Below are positions 5,625 through 5,714 of a stretch of DNA of 5,714 nucleotides, one piece after another (the stretch's first letter is position 1; the number at the start of each line of letters is the position of its first letter). A program made the position numbers and the translations under genes. The notes beneath the pieces are model-generated. The model was not told the origin of the DNA and ran no database searches. It saw only the letters and a program-made list of their open reading frames with translations. Origin of the DNA: a bacterium (GTDB taxonomy: Bacteria > Eremiobacterota > Eremiobacteria > Baltobacterales > Baltobacteraceae); assembly GCA_021781095.1 (NCBI GenBank), contig JAJXXM010000062.1, positions 1-5,714 on the forward strand. The letters run 5' to 3'.

Positions 5625-5714
5625 CGTGAATAATCTTGTTCCTGCAATTGTGACCAGTCAGTCTCGGTGTTGACGTTGAGAAAGAACGCCTTCGGAAAGT
5701 CGACATAGGCGACG
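5621..5714 (-). CDS. mobA: MobA-like molybdenum cofactor guanylyltransferase (C-terminal 30 residues)
   Basis: Only the 3' end lies in the window: 30 codons and a TGA, too short for a normal ORF listing. The translated tail contains VDFPKAFFLNVNTETDW followed by a short polar end. An acidic/aromatic strand, then Phe-x-Asn-x-Asn-Thr and an acidic pair, is the characteristic C-terminus of MobA proteins, which attach GMP to molybdopterin to form the guanine dinucleotide cofactor. The TGA at 5623-5621 overlaps the hemL start codon by 4 nt, so it appears to be the upstream gene of the same transcript. A related nucleotidyltransferase (for example a MobA/MobB-type fusion or a MocA-like enzyme) cannot be excluded from the tail alone. 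Confidence 0.65.
   Translation of the reverse strand, partial: VAYVDFPKAFFLNVNTETDWSQLQEQDYSR

Larger units (their letters stand above)
785..5714 (-). other. Polycistronic unit mobA-hemL-hemA-cobA/hemD-DUF92
   Basis: Five same-strand genes have junctions of -4, +7, -17 and -4 nt (negative is overlap), leaving no room for internal promoters or terminators between them other than inside coding sequence. The promoter must lie beyond the right edge or inside genes. At the left end the unit meets the oppositely oriented glutaredoxin gene with no intergenic space and no recognisable terminator. Confidence 0.85.

Overview
The window is a GC-rich bacterial segment (roughly 60-63 % G+C by eye). It is dominated by a compact minus-strand operon for the early tetrapyrrole pathway. 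Reading right to left, the operon holds the 3' end of a MobA-like molybdenum cofactor guanylyltransferase, hemL (glutamate-1-semialdehyde aminomutase), hemA (glutamyl-tRNA reductase), a fused cobA-hemD (uroporphyrinogen-III methyltransferase plus uroporphyrinogen-III synthase) and a DUF92/TMEM19-family membrane protein. Neighbouring genes overlap by 4 nt (mobA/hemL), are 7 nt apart (hemL/hemA), overlap by 17 nt (hemA/cobA-hemD) and overlap by 4 nt (cobA-hemD/DUF92). This layout implies one transcript with translational coupling.

Part of the pathway can be followed here. Charged glutamyl-tRNA is reduced by HemA, and the semialdehyde is converted to 5-aminolevulinate by HemL. hemB and hemC are absent from the window, and the pathway resumes at HemD, which closes the ring to uroporphyrinogen III. 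The fused CobA domain can divert that product to precorrin-2 for siroheme or cobalamin. Heme and methylated corrinoid branches are therefore joined in one polypeptide. The use of glutamyl-tRNA (C5 pathway) excludes an organism that relies only on ALA synthase.

At the left end are two divergent genes. A plus-strand 82-residue glutaredoxin (549-797) converges on the operon and overlaps the DUF92 gene by 13 bp at their 3' ends. A minus-strand gene runs off the left edge (1-452). It encodes a basic N-terminus, one transmembrane helix with the TonB-type Ser-x3-His pattern and a long Ala/Pro-rich stretch, so it looks like the first part of a TonB-like protein. The 96-bp space between these two genes contains an inverted repeat ending exactly on the minus-strand start codon.

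The organism cannot be fixed from sequence alone. The high G+C, C5 pathway, cobA-hemD fusion, TonB-like protein and near absence of Shine-Dalgarno sequences suggest a non-proteobacterial, probably didermic lineage; Eremiobacterota is only a guess. I see no mobile element, CRISPR array, tRNA or rRNA. No wholly new system is evident. The items most worth checking are the start-codon hairpin, the DUF92 protein in a heme operon, and the altered catalytic-cysteine motif of HemA.
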